Positions 23,341-32,260 of a stretch of 37,464 nucleotides of DNA are shown one piece after another. Origin of the DNA: Paraburkholderia podalyriae (GTDB lineage Bacteria; Pseudomonadota; Gammaproteobacteria; Burkholderiales; Burkholderiaceae); contig NZ_VZQQ01000057.1 of the NCBI RefSeq assembly GCF_014397785.1, positions 1 through 37,464 of the forward strand, read 5' to 3'. Position numbers and translations under genes: made by a program. The notes below the pieces were generated by a model. It did no database searches and was not told where the DNA came from. It saw only the letters and a list, made by a program, of their open reading frames with translations. Position 1 is the first letter of the stretch. The number at the start of each line of letters is the position of its first letter.

Positions 23341-24915
23341 ATGAAATACAAAGACTTGCGCGATTTCATCGGCCGCCTCGAGACGATCGGTGAACTGCGC
23401 CGAATCTCGCAAAAGGTATCGCCGAATCTCGAAATGACCGAACTCTGCGACCGCGTGCTGCGCGTGGGCGGGCCGGCCCTGCTGTTCGAGAACACCGAGC
23501 GGCATGCGTTCCCCGTGCTCGGCAATCTGTTCGGCACACCGCGCCGCGTCGCGCTCGGCATGGGCATCGATGCCGAAGCGAACGCAGGCGACCAGGCGGC
23601 GCTCGAATCGCTGCGCGACGTCGGCCGGCTGCTTTCCGCGCTGAAGGAACCGGAGCCGCCGAAAGGCTTCAAGGACGCGGGCAAGCTGTTGTCGCTAGCG
23701 AAGGCGGTGTGGGACATGGCGCCGAAGACGGTCAGCGCGCCGCCCTGTCAGGAAATCGTCTGGGAGGGCAACGATGTGGACCTCGCCAAACTGCCCATTC
23801 AGACCTGTTGGCCGGGCGATGCCGGACCGCTGATCACCTGGGGTTTGACCGTCACGAAAGGGCCGAACAAGAGCCGACAAAACTTGGGGATCTATCGCCA
23901 GCAACTGATCGGGCGTAACAAACTGATCATGCGTTGGCTCACGCATCGCGGCGGCGCGCTCGATTTCCGTGAGTTCGCGCTGAAAAATCCCGGCAAGCCG
24001 TATCCGGTGGCGGTCGTGCTCGGCGCGGACCCGGCGACGATCCTCGGCGCGGTTACGCCGGTGCCCGACACGCTGTCCGAATACCAGTTCGCCGGGCTGC
24101 TGCGCGGCGGGCGCACCGAACTCGCGAAGTGCATCACGCCCGGCGTCGACGGTCTGCAGGTGCCCGCGCGCGCCGAAATCGTGCTCGAAGGCTTCATCTA
24201 TCCGCAGGAAGGCGCGCCCTCGCCCGCTCCGGCCGGCGCGCCGCCGCGTCCGTCGAAGGGTGCGTCCGCCATGTACGAACACGCGCTCGAAGGCCCGTAC
24301 GGCGATCACACCGGCTACTACAACGAACAGGAGTGGTTTCCGGTCTTCACGGTCGAGCGCATCACGATGCGCCGCGACGCGATTTATCACTCCACCTACA
24401 CCGGCAAACCACCCGACGAGCCCGCTGTGCTCGGCGTCGCGCTGAACGAAGTATTCGTGCCGCTGCTGCAGAAGCAGTTCACCGAGATCACGGACTTCTA
24501 TCTACCGCCCGAAGGCTGCAGCTACCGCATGGCGATCGTGCAGATGAAGAAAAGCTACCCCGGCCACGCGAAACGCGTGATGTTCGGCGTGTGGAGTTTC
24601 CTGCGGCAGTTCATGTATACGAAGTTCATCGTCGTCGTCGATGAAGACGTCAATATCCGCGACTGGAAGGAAGTGATCTGGGCGATCACCACCCGAGTGG
24701 ACCCGACGCGCGACACGGTGCTCGTCGATCGGACGCCGATCGACTATCTCGATTTCGCGTCGCCGGTGGCTGGCCTCGGCTCGAAGATGGGGCTCGACGC
24801 GACCAACAAGTGGCCGGGCGAAACCGACCGCGAGTGGGGCCGCCCGATCGTGATGGACGACGCGGTCAAGCAGCGTGTCGATAGCTTGTGGAACGAGTTG
24901 GGCCTCGACCTTTAA
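23341..24915 (+). CDS. ubiD: 4-hydroxy-3-polyprenylbenzoate decarboxylase
   Basis: This 524-aa UbiD-family enzyme uses prenylated FMN to decarboxylate the ubiquinone precursor. Features: MKYKDLRDFIGRLETIGELR, WPGDAGPLITWGLTVTKGP, the prFMN/metal site around SRQNLGIYRQQLIG, EIVLEGFI, and EGPYGDHTGYYNEQEWFPVF with VERITMRRDAIY. A stretch rich in Pro, Ala and Ser (about residues 285-305) is inserted just before EGPYGDHTG, which is unusual. The ATG at 23341 matches the family start; the in-frame extension to 23128 is not family-like. It needs UbiX for its cofactor; no ubiX is nearby. Confidence 0.95.
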   Translation: MKYKDLRDFIGRLETIGELRRISQKVSPNLEMTELCDRVLRVGGPALLFENTERHAFPVLGNLFGTPRRVALGMGIDAEANAGDQAALESLRDVGRLLSALKEPEPPKGFKDAGKLLSLAKAVWDMAPKTVSAPPCQEIVWEGNDVDLAKLPIQTCWPGDAGPLITWGLTVTKGPNKSRQNLGIYRQQLIGRNKLIMRWLTHRGGALDFREFALKNPGKPYPVAVVLGADPATILGAVTPVPDTLSEYQFAGLLRGGRTELAKCITPGVDGLQVPARAEIVLEGFIYPQEGAPSPAPAGAPPRPSKGASAMYEHALEGPYGDHTGYYNEQEWFPVFTVERITMRRDAIYHSTYTGKPPDEPAVLGVALNEVFVPLLQKQFTEITDFYLPPEGCSYRMAIVQMKKSYPGHAKRVMFGVWSFLRQFMYTKFIVVVDEDVNIRDWKEVIWAITTRVDPTRDTVLVDRTPIDYLDFASPVAGLGSKMGLDATNKWPGETDREWGRPIVMDDAVKQRVDSLWNELGLDL

Positions 24916-24956
24916 CGCTCGCCGGACAATCAATAACGGACGGAACGCTCGCGTGG

Positions 24957-25637
24957 ATGCACCCTTTTTCAATGATGTCGGACGGATTTTTTCTGTCCTT
25001 GTCGCTGTGCCTCGATATCGGGCTCGTCAATGTCGCAATCATTTCGCTGACGCTGTCGCACGGCTTCCGGCCGGGCTTCTGGCTCGGCCTTGGCTCGTGC
25101 GTCGGCGACCTGATTTACGCGACGCTCGCGCTCGCGGGCATGGCCGCGCTGCTGCAGTTCGAGTCGGTGCGCTGGGTCGTGTGGATCGGCGGCGCGGCGA
25201 TCCTGCTGTTCCTCACCTGGAAGATGGCGCGTGAAGCGATGTTCCCGGCCACGGCTGCCGCGGTCGCCCGCGAAGGCGACGCGGCTGCGCCGCATCGATC
25301 GGCATGGCGCGGGTTTCTGCGCGGCGTGCTGCTCGCGGTGTCGTCGCCGTCGGCGATTCTATGGTTCGCGGCGGTCGGCGGCGCGCTGATCGCGAAGGCC
25401 GGCGCGACGACCCCGGCGACCGCGCTGATCTTTCTCGGCGGCTTCTTTCTTGGCGGTCTGTGCTGGACGCTTTTTATCTGTGGACTCGGCAGCCACGGAC
25501 GCAAGCGCGCCGGCACCGGTCTGCTGCGCGCATGTCACGTTCTGTCGGCGCTGCTGTTCGCGTATTTCTCGTACAGCGTGATCGTCAACGGGTATCACGA
25601 CCTGATCGTGCAAAGCACCGCGCAAGTGGCAAGCTGA
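24957..25637 (+). CDS. LysE-family amino-acid exporter
   Basis: This 226-aa integral inner-membrane protein has about six hydrophobic segments and the LysE/RhtB start FFLSLSLCLDIGLVNVAIISLTLSHGFRPGFWLGLGSCVGDLIYA, which includes the family G-x-x-x-GD element. Such carriers expel amino acids using the proton gradient; the substrate is not evident. I chose the ATG at 24957 (MHPFSMMSDGFF); two further ATGs lie 15 and 18 bases inside. It begins 41 bases after ubiD and ends at a strong terminator. Confidence 0.85.
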   Translation: MHPFSMMSDGFFLSLSLCLDIGLVNVAIISLTLSHGFRPGFWLGLGSCVGDLIYATLALAGMAALLQFESVRWVVWIGGAAILLFLTWKMAREAMFPATAAAVAREGDAAAPHRSAWRGFLRGVLLAVSSPSAILWFAAVGGALIAKAGATTPATALIFLGGFFLGGLCWTLFICGLGSHGRKRAGTGLLRACHVLSALLFAYFSYSVIVNGYHDLIVQSTAQVAS

Positions 25638-25655
25638 AGCGGCTCACCGACAACA

Positions 25656-25683
25656 AAACGGCTCGCATCGGCGAGCCGTTTTT
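25656..25683 (+). terminator. Rho-independent terminator after the LysE-family gene
   Basis: A 10-bp stem AACGGCTCGC / GCGAGCCGTT with loop ATCG (25657-25680) is followed by TTT. It lies 19 bases after the exporter stop and between two convergent genes, and A-rich flanks could let it work both ways. Confidence 0.85.
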
Positions 25684-25709
25684 CCTTCATGCGACTCTGC
25701 GTGAGGCGC

Positions 25710-26675
25710 TCATGCGAGGTAGTGCGCGAGCTTCGGCAGATCGACGTTGCCGCCGCTCACCACCACGCCGACGCGCTTGCCCTTCACCGGCACGATGCCG
25801 TTCAGTACCGCCGCCGCCGCGAGGCAACCGGTCGGTTCGACGACGATCTTCATGCGCTGCGCGAAAAAGCGCATCGTGTCGATCAGTTGGGCGTCGCTGA
25901 CCGTTTCGATTCGCGCGACCAGCCGACGGATGATGTCGAACGTGTAGTCGCCGAGATGCGTCGACGCGGCGCCGTCGGCGATCGTGCGCGGCGCGTCGAT
26001 ATGCACGATCTCGCCGCGCGCGAGCGATTGCTGCCCGTCGTTGCCCGCTTCGGGTTCGATGCCGATCACCGTGCAAGCCGGGCTCAGCGCGGCCGCCGAC
26101 AACGCGCTGCCGCTGATCAACCCGCCGCCGCCGAGGCAGACGAACAACATGTCGAGCGGGCCGGTTTCGTCGATCAGCTCCTTGACCGCGGTGCCTTGCC
26201 CGGCGATCACGTGTGGATGATCGTACGGTGGAATCAGCGTCATGCCGCGCTCGTCGGCCAGGCGCCGGCCGATTTCCTCGCGGTTTTCCTTGTAGCGGTC
26301 GTAAGTGATCACTTCACCGCCGTAGCCCTTCGTCGCGGCGACCTTAGCCTCGGGCGCGTCGTGCGGCATCACGATCGTCGCGTGAATGCCGGCGAGGCGC
26401 GCCGATAGCGCGATCGCTTGCGCGTGATTGCCCGACGAATAGGTCAGCACGCCGGCCTTGTGCTGCTCCGCGTCGAAATGCGAAATCGCGTTGTATGCGC
26501 CGCGGAACTTGAACGCGCCCATACGCTGGAAGTTTTCGCACTTGAAGAAGACCGACGCGCCAGTGCGCTCGTCGAACGTGCTCGACGTCAGAACGGGGGT
26601 GCGGTGCGCGACGCCTTCGAGACGCGCGGCCGCGTCGAGGACATCATCGAAGGTGGGAACGGGAAGCGCTGGCAT
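25710..26675 (-). CDS. Threonine/serine dehydratase, PLP-dependent, no regulatory domain
   Basis: This 321-aa fold-type II PLP enzyme has the PLP lysine K56 in GAFKFRGAYNA, the phosphate loop GGGGLISG, SSGNHAQA and the C-terminal VVVSGGNVDL. It deaminates threonine or serine, or possibly 3-hydroxyaspartate, to a keto acid. It lacks the C-terminal ACT-like domain of biosynthetic IlvA, so a catabolic role is likely. The ATG at 26675 (MPALPVPTFDDV) with AGGAG upstream was chosen; open frame further upstream is arginine/proline-rich and not family-like. Convergent with the LysE-family gene. Confidence 0.88.
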   Translation of the reverse strand: MPALPVPTFDDVLDAAARLEGVAHRTPVLTSSTFDERTGASVFFKCENFQRMGAFKFRGAYNAISHFDAEQHKAGVLTYSSGNHAQAIALSARLAGIHATIVMPHDAPEAKVAATKGYGGEVITYDRYKENREEIGRRLADERGMTLIPPYDHPHVIAGQGTAVKELIDETGPLDMLFVCLGGGGLISGSALSAAALSPACTVIGIEPEAGNDGQQSLARGEIVHIDAPRTIADGAASTHLGDYTFDIIRRLVARIETVSDAQLIDTMRFFAQRMKIVVEPTGCLAAAAVLNGIVPVKGKRVGVVVSGGNVDLPKLAHYLA

Positions 26676-26795
26676 CGGCAAAACTCTCCTGGAGCGGGGC
26701 AAAACAGCCATTCTCCCAGCTTCTCCACTGCTTTGAAAAGCGGCTTGCGCGAAGCCCCACCACCGTCGCGGGCAACGCAGACCGGCAGCGCCAAA

Positions 26796-26837
26796 GAAAA
26801 ACGGCGTAACCCGGCGCATCGGCCGGGGTTACGCCGT
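26796..26837 (-). terminator. Rho-independent terminator of the Pro/Tyr-rich protein gene
   Basis: On the minus strand a long stem (GACGGCGTAACCCCGG paired with CCGGGTTACGCCGT, one bulged base) is followed by TTTTTCTTT. It lies about 34 bases past the stop of the gene at 26871. Confidence 0.85.
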
Positions 26838-26870
26838 CGAGATTCCCGCGCGCCTCATGCGCGCCCGCGC

Positions 26871-27179
26871 TTAGCGGTGATAGTAGGGGTGTCCGTAGTA
26901 GCCGCGATAGCCGTGGTAGTAGCCACGGTAATAAGGATGGCCATACCTGTAGTAGCCTCCGACCACGACCGGAACCGGCGCATACACCGGCGGGGGCGGC
27001 GCGTAGTAGACCGGCGGGGGCGGGGGCGCGTAGTAGACCGGCGGCGGCGCCGCATAGACCGGATAAGCCGGCGCAATCGGCACCCCAAGGCCGATACCGA
27101 CGGAAACACCTGCCTCCGCAGCCCCGGCAAGTCCCAGGCCGAGTGCGGCTGCAACGACAAACGGAACGATCTTTTTCAC
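26871..27179 (-). CDS. Small exported Pro/Tyr-rich protein
   Basis: A GTG at 27179 with AGGAG seven bases upstream starts VKKIVPFVVAAALGLGLAGA, a Sec signal peptide with likely cleavage after AEA (about residue 23). The mature part has repeats of PPPVYYAP (residues about 44-70) and a C-terminus of Tyr, His, Gly and Arg (YYRYGHPYYRGYYHGYRGYY-type). Total 102 aa. Similar low-complexity exported proteins are common in Burkholderiales, but no function is known; a cell-surface or structural role is a guess. Its own terminator follows 34 bases later, so it is monocistronic. Confidence 0.75.
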   Translation of the reverse strand: MKKIVPFVVAAALGLGLAGAAEAGVSVGIGLGVPIAPAYPVYAAPPPVYYAPPPPPVYYAPPPPVYAPVPVVVGGYYRYGHPYYRGYYHGYRGYYGHPYYHR

Positions 27180-27504
27180 TCTTGTTCTCCTAGCGCGGCC
27201 TGCCAAGGTCGCCGACTGCACATGCCTCGCATGCGGTGAAATCAATGTATCTAAAAAGCCCCGGCTGAACTGTTCGCATTTGTTGCAAATTGCAATGGGC
27301 GAGCTGAAGCGTTTTGCCGAGCGCCGCGCGAGCGCACATACGCGCCGCCGCGACGACGGCGAAATGAGCCGGGAATCAAGGGCTTGCACGCAACTGAAGG
27401 GCCGCGCGTCATAGGTCTGATCGAAGGCGCGGGTTTGAGTTCGCGCATCGGTAATCTTTAATTACAAATTCGCTTCAAACCTGACAGCCGGAGGATTTTC
27501 CCAA
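27180..27504. other. Intergenic region, promoter area of the Pro/Tyr-rich protein
   Basis: About 320 bases with moderate AT content. TAGATA at about 27,250 on the minus strand could be a -10, but no good -35 is paired with it. Open frames here are not convincing as genes. Confidence 0.4.
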
Positions 27505-27539
27505 TAAAAAATGCCCGCCTCGATTGCTCGAGCCGGGCA
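27505..27539 (-). terminator. Rho-independent terminator of the 53-aa protein gene
   Basis: On the minus strand TGCCCG...CGGGCA with an inner CTCGA/TCGAG stem (27512-27539, one C-C mismatch) is followed by TTTTTTATT. It lies 26 bases after the 53-aa gene's stop. Confidence 0.8.
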
Positions 27540-27565
27540 GTTCCTCACCTGCGAAGACCGCGTGA

Positions 27566-27727
27566 CTAGCCGACCTTCACGTACGCGAATTCGCGGGACA
27601 CGTTCGGCGGCACATACGCGCCGCTGATCCGCACGCGCGGCGTCAGGCGCTTTTTCTGATCCCACCAGCGACGGCGCTGGGCGTGCGTCAGGAACCGCAA
27701 GTGCTTTCGGTAAGAAAAAATACTCAT
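27566..27727 (-). CDS. Small basic protein, 53 aa
   Basis: A very good ribosome-binding site (GGGAGGG, five bases spacing) precedes the ATG at 27727. The protein starts MSIFSYRKHLRFLTHAQRRR, continues with WWDQKKRLTPRVRISGAYV and ends SREFAYVKVG at a TAG. It is strongly basic with a cluster of aromatic residues and no membrane segment. Own ribosome-binding site plus own terminator make it a convincing gene even though it is short. I do not recognise a family; nucleic-acid or ribosome binding would fit the charge but is unproven. Confidence 0.75.
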   Translation of the reverse strand: MSIFSYRKHLRFLTHAQRRRWWDQKKRLTPRVRISGAYVPPNVSREFAYVKVG

Positions 27728-27998
27728 ATCGACCCTCCCGAATTTTCTGACTGCGAACTAAGTACGAAAAAAACAACTAAACCGGCTCATCGACCACTGT
27801 TCCTGTCACGTACGATTGTGGGCACTTTTCACACCAATGGGCGTCGCGCCACCCCATGACCGACCGCTAGCGCCATATCGCCCGCAAACTCATCCGACGA
27901 CAGCTGTCTCACCCGCAAGGGGCCGGACCGCGCGCGCTTCGCCAGATGCGCAATACTGCTGCTTTCCCGTTCACACGATCCGTCTGGAGCAGGCGACC

Positions 27999-28933
27999 AT
28001 GTCCCAGCCTTCCTTGCCGCGCGTCGGCTTCATCGGCGCGGGCGGCTCGCGCGCTGTCTCGCGCTCGCGTTTGCGCGCGCCGGCTATCCGGTCACCGCGG
28101 TGGCGAGCCGCTCGGCCGCTTCCGCGCGCCGGCTCGCCGCCCAGATCGCACACTGCGCGGTCTGCGACGATCCGCAACAGGTTGTCGACGCCGCCGATAT
28201 CGTTTTTTTAGCCGTTCCGGACGACAACATCGGTACGACAGCGCACACACTCCGATTTGCAGGCGATGCGACAAGCCACTCCGGCCAGGCGCTGGTGCAC
28301 TGCAGCGGCGCATCGCCGGTCGAGTTGCTCGCGCCGGCCCGCGACCAGGGCGCCGCGATCGGCGGCTTTCATCCGCTGTATCTATTTAGCGGCGAGCTTG
28401 CCGATCTCGAGCGCATCGCCGGCTGCTCGGTGACGATCGAAGCCGACGGCGAGCTGAAAGAGACGCTGACCGCGCTCGCGCTCGCGCTGCGGTGCAATCC
28501 GCTGTCCATTCCGCCGGGCGGCCGCATGCTGTATCACGCCGCCGCGCACTACGCGGCGAGCTTCGCGCTATGCAGCCTCGCCGAATGCGTCGGCTTATGG
28601 CGCACGCTGGGCTTCGCCGAAGACGACGCGCTGCGCGCGCTGCTGCCGATGCTCGCCGGCACGATCGAAACCGCGCGCGACAAGGGCCTGCCCAACGCGC
28701 TCGCGGGTCCGGTATCGCGCGGCGATACCGGTGTCGTGGAGAAGCAGCTCGCGCTGCTGGAAGGATTCGGCGGCGACCATGCTGCGCTGTACGGTCTGCT
28801 GACGCGCCGCGCGGTCGACCTCGCCCGACGTCGCGCCAGGCCGCCCGCGACGATTGAAGCGATCTCCGAAGCTGTGGAAGAATCGCTGGGCCGCTCGCTG
28901 AATCAGGCCGCGGCAGGTGCAAGCGTGAAGTAA
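27999..28933 (+). pseudogene. Rossmann-fold/DUF2520 protein with a one-base frameshift
   Basis: The ATG at 27999 starts MSQPSLPRVGFIGAG, an NAD(P)-binding GxGxxG beginning. The frame breaks at 28041-28046, where GGGCGG stands in place of an expected GGGCCGG; adding one C restores GAGRLARCLALAFARAGYPV and joins the remaining open frame to 28933. That frame holds IVFLAVPDDNI, VHCSGA, GGFHPLYLF and a C-terminal helical DUF2520 domain (HYAASFALCSLAEC...NALAGPVSRGD). The family is a short-chain 6-phosphogluconate-dehydrogenase-like group of unknown substrate. As given it lacks a complete nucleotide-binding motif. It could be a sequencing error rather than real decay. Confidence 0.75.
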
Positions 28934-29029
28934 GCCGTGATAATGTGACGTCCGGCGCGCCGGGCGAACCACATGCGAACCACGCGACGACCGGCGCCGC
29001 GCTTCGGGATCAACAGACGAGAACGCACA

Positions 29030-29350
29030 ATGATCAAGGTCAGCATCCTCTACCCGTACCGGGAAAATGGCCGCTTCGACATGGACTACTACTGCGCGAC
29101 CCACATGCCGCTCGCGGCAATGCTGTTCGGGCCGGCGCTGAAAGGCTGGTCGGTCGACGCGGGCCTGAACGCCGGGCCGCCCGGCACGCCGCCGCCTTAC
29201 GTGGCCGCGGGTCACTTCCTGTTCGATAGCGCGGACGAGTTCTATAAAGTGTTCAAGCCCGCGTCCGAGCAACTATTAGCGGATATCCCGAACTACACCG
29301 ACGGCGGCAACGGCACGATCCTGATCAGCGAGGTTCGGATTTCCGTGTGA
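29030..29350 (+). CDS. EthD-family small protein
   Basis: This 106-aa protein has the EthD/dimeric alpha-beta barrel pattern: KVSILYPYRENGRFDMDYYCATHMPLAAML at the start and AAGHFLFDSADEFYKVFKPASEQLLADIPNYTDGGN later. Relatives include EthD of ether degradation and various small oxygenase-like or carrier proteins; a specific reaction cannot be assigned. The ATG at 29030 fits the family start (MIKVSILYP). No pathway neighbour explains its role. Confidence 0.8.
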   Translation: MIKVSILYPYRENGRFDMDYYCATHMPLAAMLFGPALKGWSVDAGLNAGPPGTPPPYVAAGHFLFDSADEFYKVFKPASEQLLADIPNYTDGGNGTILISEVRISV

Positions 29351-29509
29351 TGCCGGACAGACAGCCATCGGAAGGGCGCGCGCAATGGCGTCGAACTTCC
29401 GGTTGGCTAACCGGGTAAGTCCAGTAATCCGCCGGCACGCGCCGATCGGGCGACGCCGGCAGCCCACGGCCGGCCCTCGGCCGTCATATCAGAAGCATAA
29501 GGACACGAG

Positions 29510-30073
29510 ATGTTTGGCGATATCGCCCGTTTTCTACTCAATACCGTTTTCACGTTGTTCGGCGCGGCGCTGCTGTTGCGCGCGTGGTTGCAGGTCGTGC
29601 GCCTGCCGCCGTACAACCCGGTCTCGAACGCCGTGCTGCAGGCGACCAACTGGATCGTGCTGCCGCTGCGGCGCATTCTGCCGAGCACACGCAACATCGA
29701 CTGGGCGAGCGTGGTCGCGACGCTGATCACCGCGATTATCTACGTCGTCCTGATGATCGTGCTGACCGGCGCCGATCCACTGACGCTCGTGCCGACGCTG
29801 CTGATCGTCGCGGTGCTGACGGCGATCAAATGGGCGCTCAATCTGATCATCTGGATGACGATTCTGATGGCGCTGCTGTCGTGGCTCAATCCGCGTTCGC
29901 AGGCGATGCCGATTCTCTATCAGCTGACCGCGCCGTTTCTGAATCCGCTGCGCCGCGTGCTGCCGAAATTCGGCGGCATCGATCTGTCGCCGATCCTGCT
30001 GTTCGTGATCGTGCAGGTGCTGCAGATGGTTGTCACGCGCGCGGCGGTTCAGCTGACTTATTTCGTGATCTGA
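29510..30073 (+). CDS. YggT family membrane protein
   Basis: This 187-aa inner-membrane protein carries two YggT repeats, each with two hydrophobic segments and a P-x-x-x-P-x-RR element: LPPYNPVSNAVLQATNWIVLPLRRILP in the first and MPILYQLTAPFLNPLRRVLPKFGGIDLSPILLF in the second. The family is linked to osmotic-stress and cell-shape phenotypes, but its mechanism is not settled. In many proteobacteria it follows proC; here its neighbours are an EthD-like gene and a chemotaxis receptor. Start ATG at 29510. Confidence 0.9.
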   Translation: MFGDIARFLLNTVFTLFGAALLLRAWLQVVRLPPYNPVSNAVLQATNWIVLPLRRILPSTRNIDWASVVATLITAIIYVVLMIVLTGADPLTLVPTLLIVAVLTAIKWALNLIIWMTILMALLSWLNPRSQAMPILYQLTAPFLNPLRRVLPKFGGIDLSPILLFVIVQVLQMVVTRAAVQLTYFVI

Positions 30074-30131
30074 GCTGATCGCGCGGGTAGGTCGGCTAAC
30101 GCTCGACGCCGAGCCGCGCGCAAGCCGTCGG

Positions 30132-31837
30132 TCAAAACGTACCCCAGTCACTCTCGGCCGCGGTCGCCGCCGCGCGCTCGCGCGCAGGCGCGGCGATCGC
30201 CGGCTGTGGCAACGTCAGCTTGTCGACACGTGCGCGTGCCGGCGCTTACGTCGGCGCCGGCTTCGATCCGGCCGCCGCGAAACCGCGGCTCTCCCCCGTC
30301 CGGAACACCGACACCGTCTGCTTCATATTGCGCGCCTGCACTTCGAGCGATTGCGCTGCTGCCGCCGCCTGTTCGACGAGCGCCGCGTTCTGCTGTGTGG
30401 TCTCGTCCATCTGCGTGACGGCCTGGCCGACCTGGTGGATGCTGCGGTTCTGCTCCTCGGAGGCCGTCGCGATCTCGCCGACGATATCCGACACGCGATG
30501 GATCGCGTCCTTGATATCGGTCATCGTTGTGCTGACTTCGGCCGCTTGCCGCGTTCCGCCCTCGATGATCGCGACCGACGTCGTGATCATCTCCTTGATC
30601 TCCTTGGCCGCGCTCGCCGAGCGCTGCGCGAGATTGCGCACCTCGCTTGCGACCACCGCGAAGCCGCGCCCCTGCTCGCCCGCGCGCGCCGCCTCGACCG
30701 CCGCGTTCAACGCAAGAATATTGGTCTGGAACGCGATGCCCTCGATCACGCCGGTGATTTCCGAGATCCTGGTCGAGCTGCCGCTGATCTCGCCGATGGT
30801 CCGCACCATGTCCTCGACGGCAGTATTGCCGGTGTTGGCGACCTGCGCCGCCTGAGTCGCGAGCGCGCTCGCGTTGTCGCTGTTGCGGCTGACGGTCTGC
30901 GTCAACTCCGACATGCTCGCCGCGGTCTGTTCGAGCGAAGCGGCCTGCTCTTCGGTGCGCGCGGACAGATCGATGTTGCCGCCCGCGATCTGCTGCGAAG
31001 CGATGCTGACCGACTCGGCGCTTTCGCGGATCGAGTCGATCGTCGTCGCGAGACGCTGCTGCATGTGCGCGACCGCCCGCAGGATGCTGCGCTCGTCAGT
31101 GCTGTCGGTGTGCAGGCGCTGGCTCAGGTCGCCGCTCGCGATCTGCTCGACGAGCTTCGCGACTTCGGCCGGTTCGCCGCCGATCTGCCGCACGACCGCG
31201 CGCGTCACCAGCAGCCCGAGGCCGATCGCGATCGCGACGCCGACGAGCGCGCAGCCCGCGATCCACCACGTCACCGAGCGGACCATGTCGAAGCCGTTCG
31301 CGACGCGCTGCCTCGCCAGTTCGTCGCGCACGTCGGACAGCTTGATCATCAGCGTGCGCAGCTTGACATGCAGCGGATCGGTGGTCGATTTGAGCTCCGC
31401 GAGCGCGCCGGTCTGATCGCCCTGGTCGGCAAGCGCCATCACTTTCGCGACCGAACTCATATAGGCCGGATAGGCGGCGTCGAAGTCGCTCAGCAATTGC
31501 TTTTGCGCGTCAGTGGTCGCGTGCTTGCGCTCGTAGTCGAACGCCGACAGGATCGCCGCTTCGCCGCCGTGATTCAGGCGCACCGTATCGGCGCGGCCGG
31601 CCGGCTCCGGATTCAGAATGTACGAATACAGGCCCGGAAGTGCGAGGCGGCTTGCCAGGCGGCGGTGCCATCGTCGCGCACCGGCACGAATTCGCGGTCG
31701 TACATCTCGGTTTGCATCGTCGCGAGTTCGCGCACCTTCAGCACACCGACCGTGCCGACGATGGCCGTCACGAATGCGCACAGCAACAACGAGCCGACAA
31801 GCTTCTGGCTCAGCTTCAGATTGGAAAGCCACTGCAT
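30132..31837 (-). pseudogene. Methyl-accepting chemotaxis protein with frameshift and premature stop
   Basis: From the ATG at 31837 (MQWLSNLKLSQKLVGSLLLC, first membrane segment) the frame breaks at 31631-31636; adding one C to the GGGCC run joins HFRA to LYSYILNPE. The rest is a complete receptor: periplasmic four-helix domain, second membrane segment (WWIAGCALVGVAIAIGLGLL), HAMP, and signalling hairpin with EGIAFQTNILALNAAVEAARAGEQGRGFAVVASEVRNLAQRS. The frame stops with TAA at 30246-30248, yet 37 in-frame codons follow and end SDWGTF-stop at 30132, the position and shape of the C-terminal NWETF-type pentapeptide that binds CheR/CheB. Two separate lesions argue for a real pseudogene. No che genes are nearby. 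Confidence 0.8.
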
Positions 31838-32060
31838 CTTGGGAGAGTCTCTTGATCAGGAGGGGAGCGCCGGGCTCGTGCTGGCTTCCGGTTTCGAAAG
31901 CGCACGGCGTTGGGAACCAGGCGGGTTAACGGCAAGCGGAGACGGTATCTGAAGGTCAGTGCCGTTCGAACCGTCGAAGCGAAAAGACGGGTTTGCTGTT
32001 CGCGCGCGCGAACCATACCCCTGCCCAAATGGCCGAAATCCCTGTAAAATCTCGCCTTTC

Positions 32061-32134
32061 GCGGGCGTCGTATAATGGTAATACCCTAGCTTCCCAAGCT
32101 AGAGCCGTGGGTTCGATTCCCATCGCCCGCTCCA
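32061..32134 (+). tRNA. tRNA-Gly (anticodon CCC)
   Basis: The acceptor stem GCGGGCG pairs with CGCCCGC (32124-32130), then T and encoded CCA. The anticodon stem CTAGC/GCTAG encloses TTCCCAA, giving anticodon CCC. The T-loop GGTTCGATTCC is canonical. TAAAAT at 32045-32050 is a likely -10. trmB, a tRNA-modifying enzyme, follows. Confidence 0.95.
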
Positions 32135-32260
32135 CTTTCCGGCTGAGTGTTCAGCGCAATCCAGCAAGAGCCGCCTCCCTGAAGGCGGCTTTTTTGTAGT
32201 GGCAACGGCCCGGCATAGTGCGCGCGACGCGCAGCCCTCACCCTTGCAGCAGCATCGACG

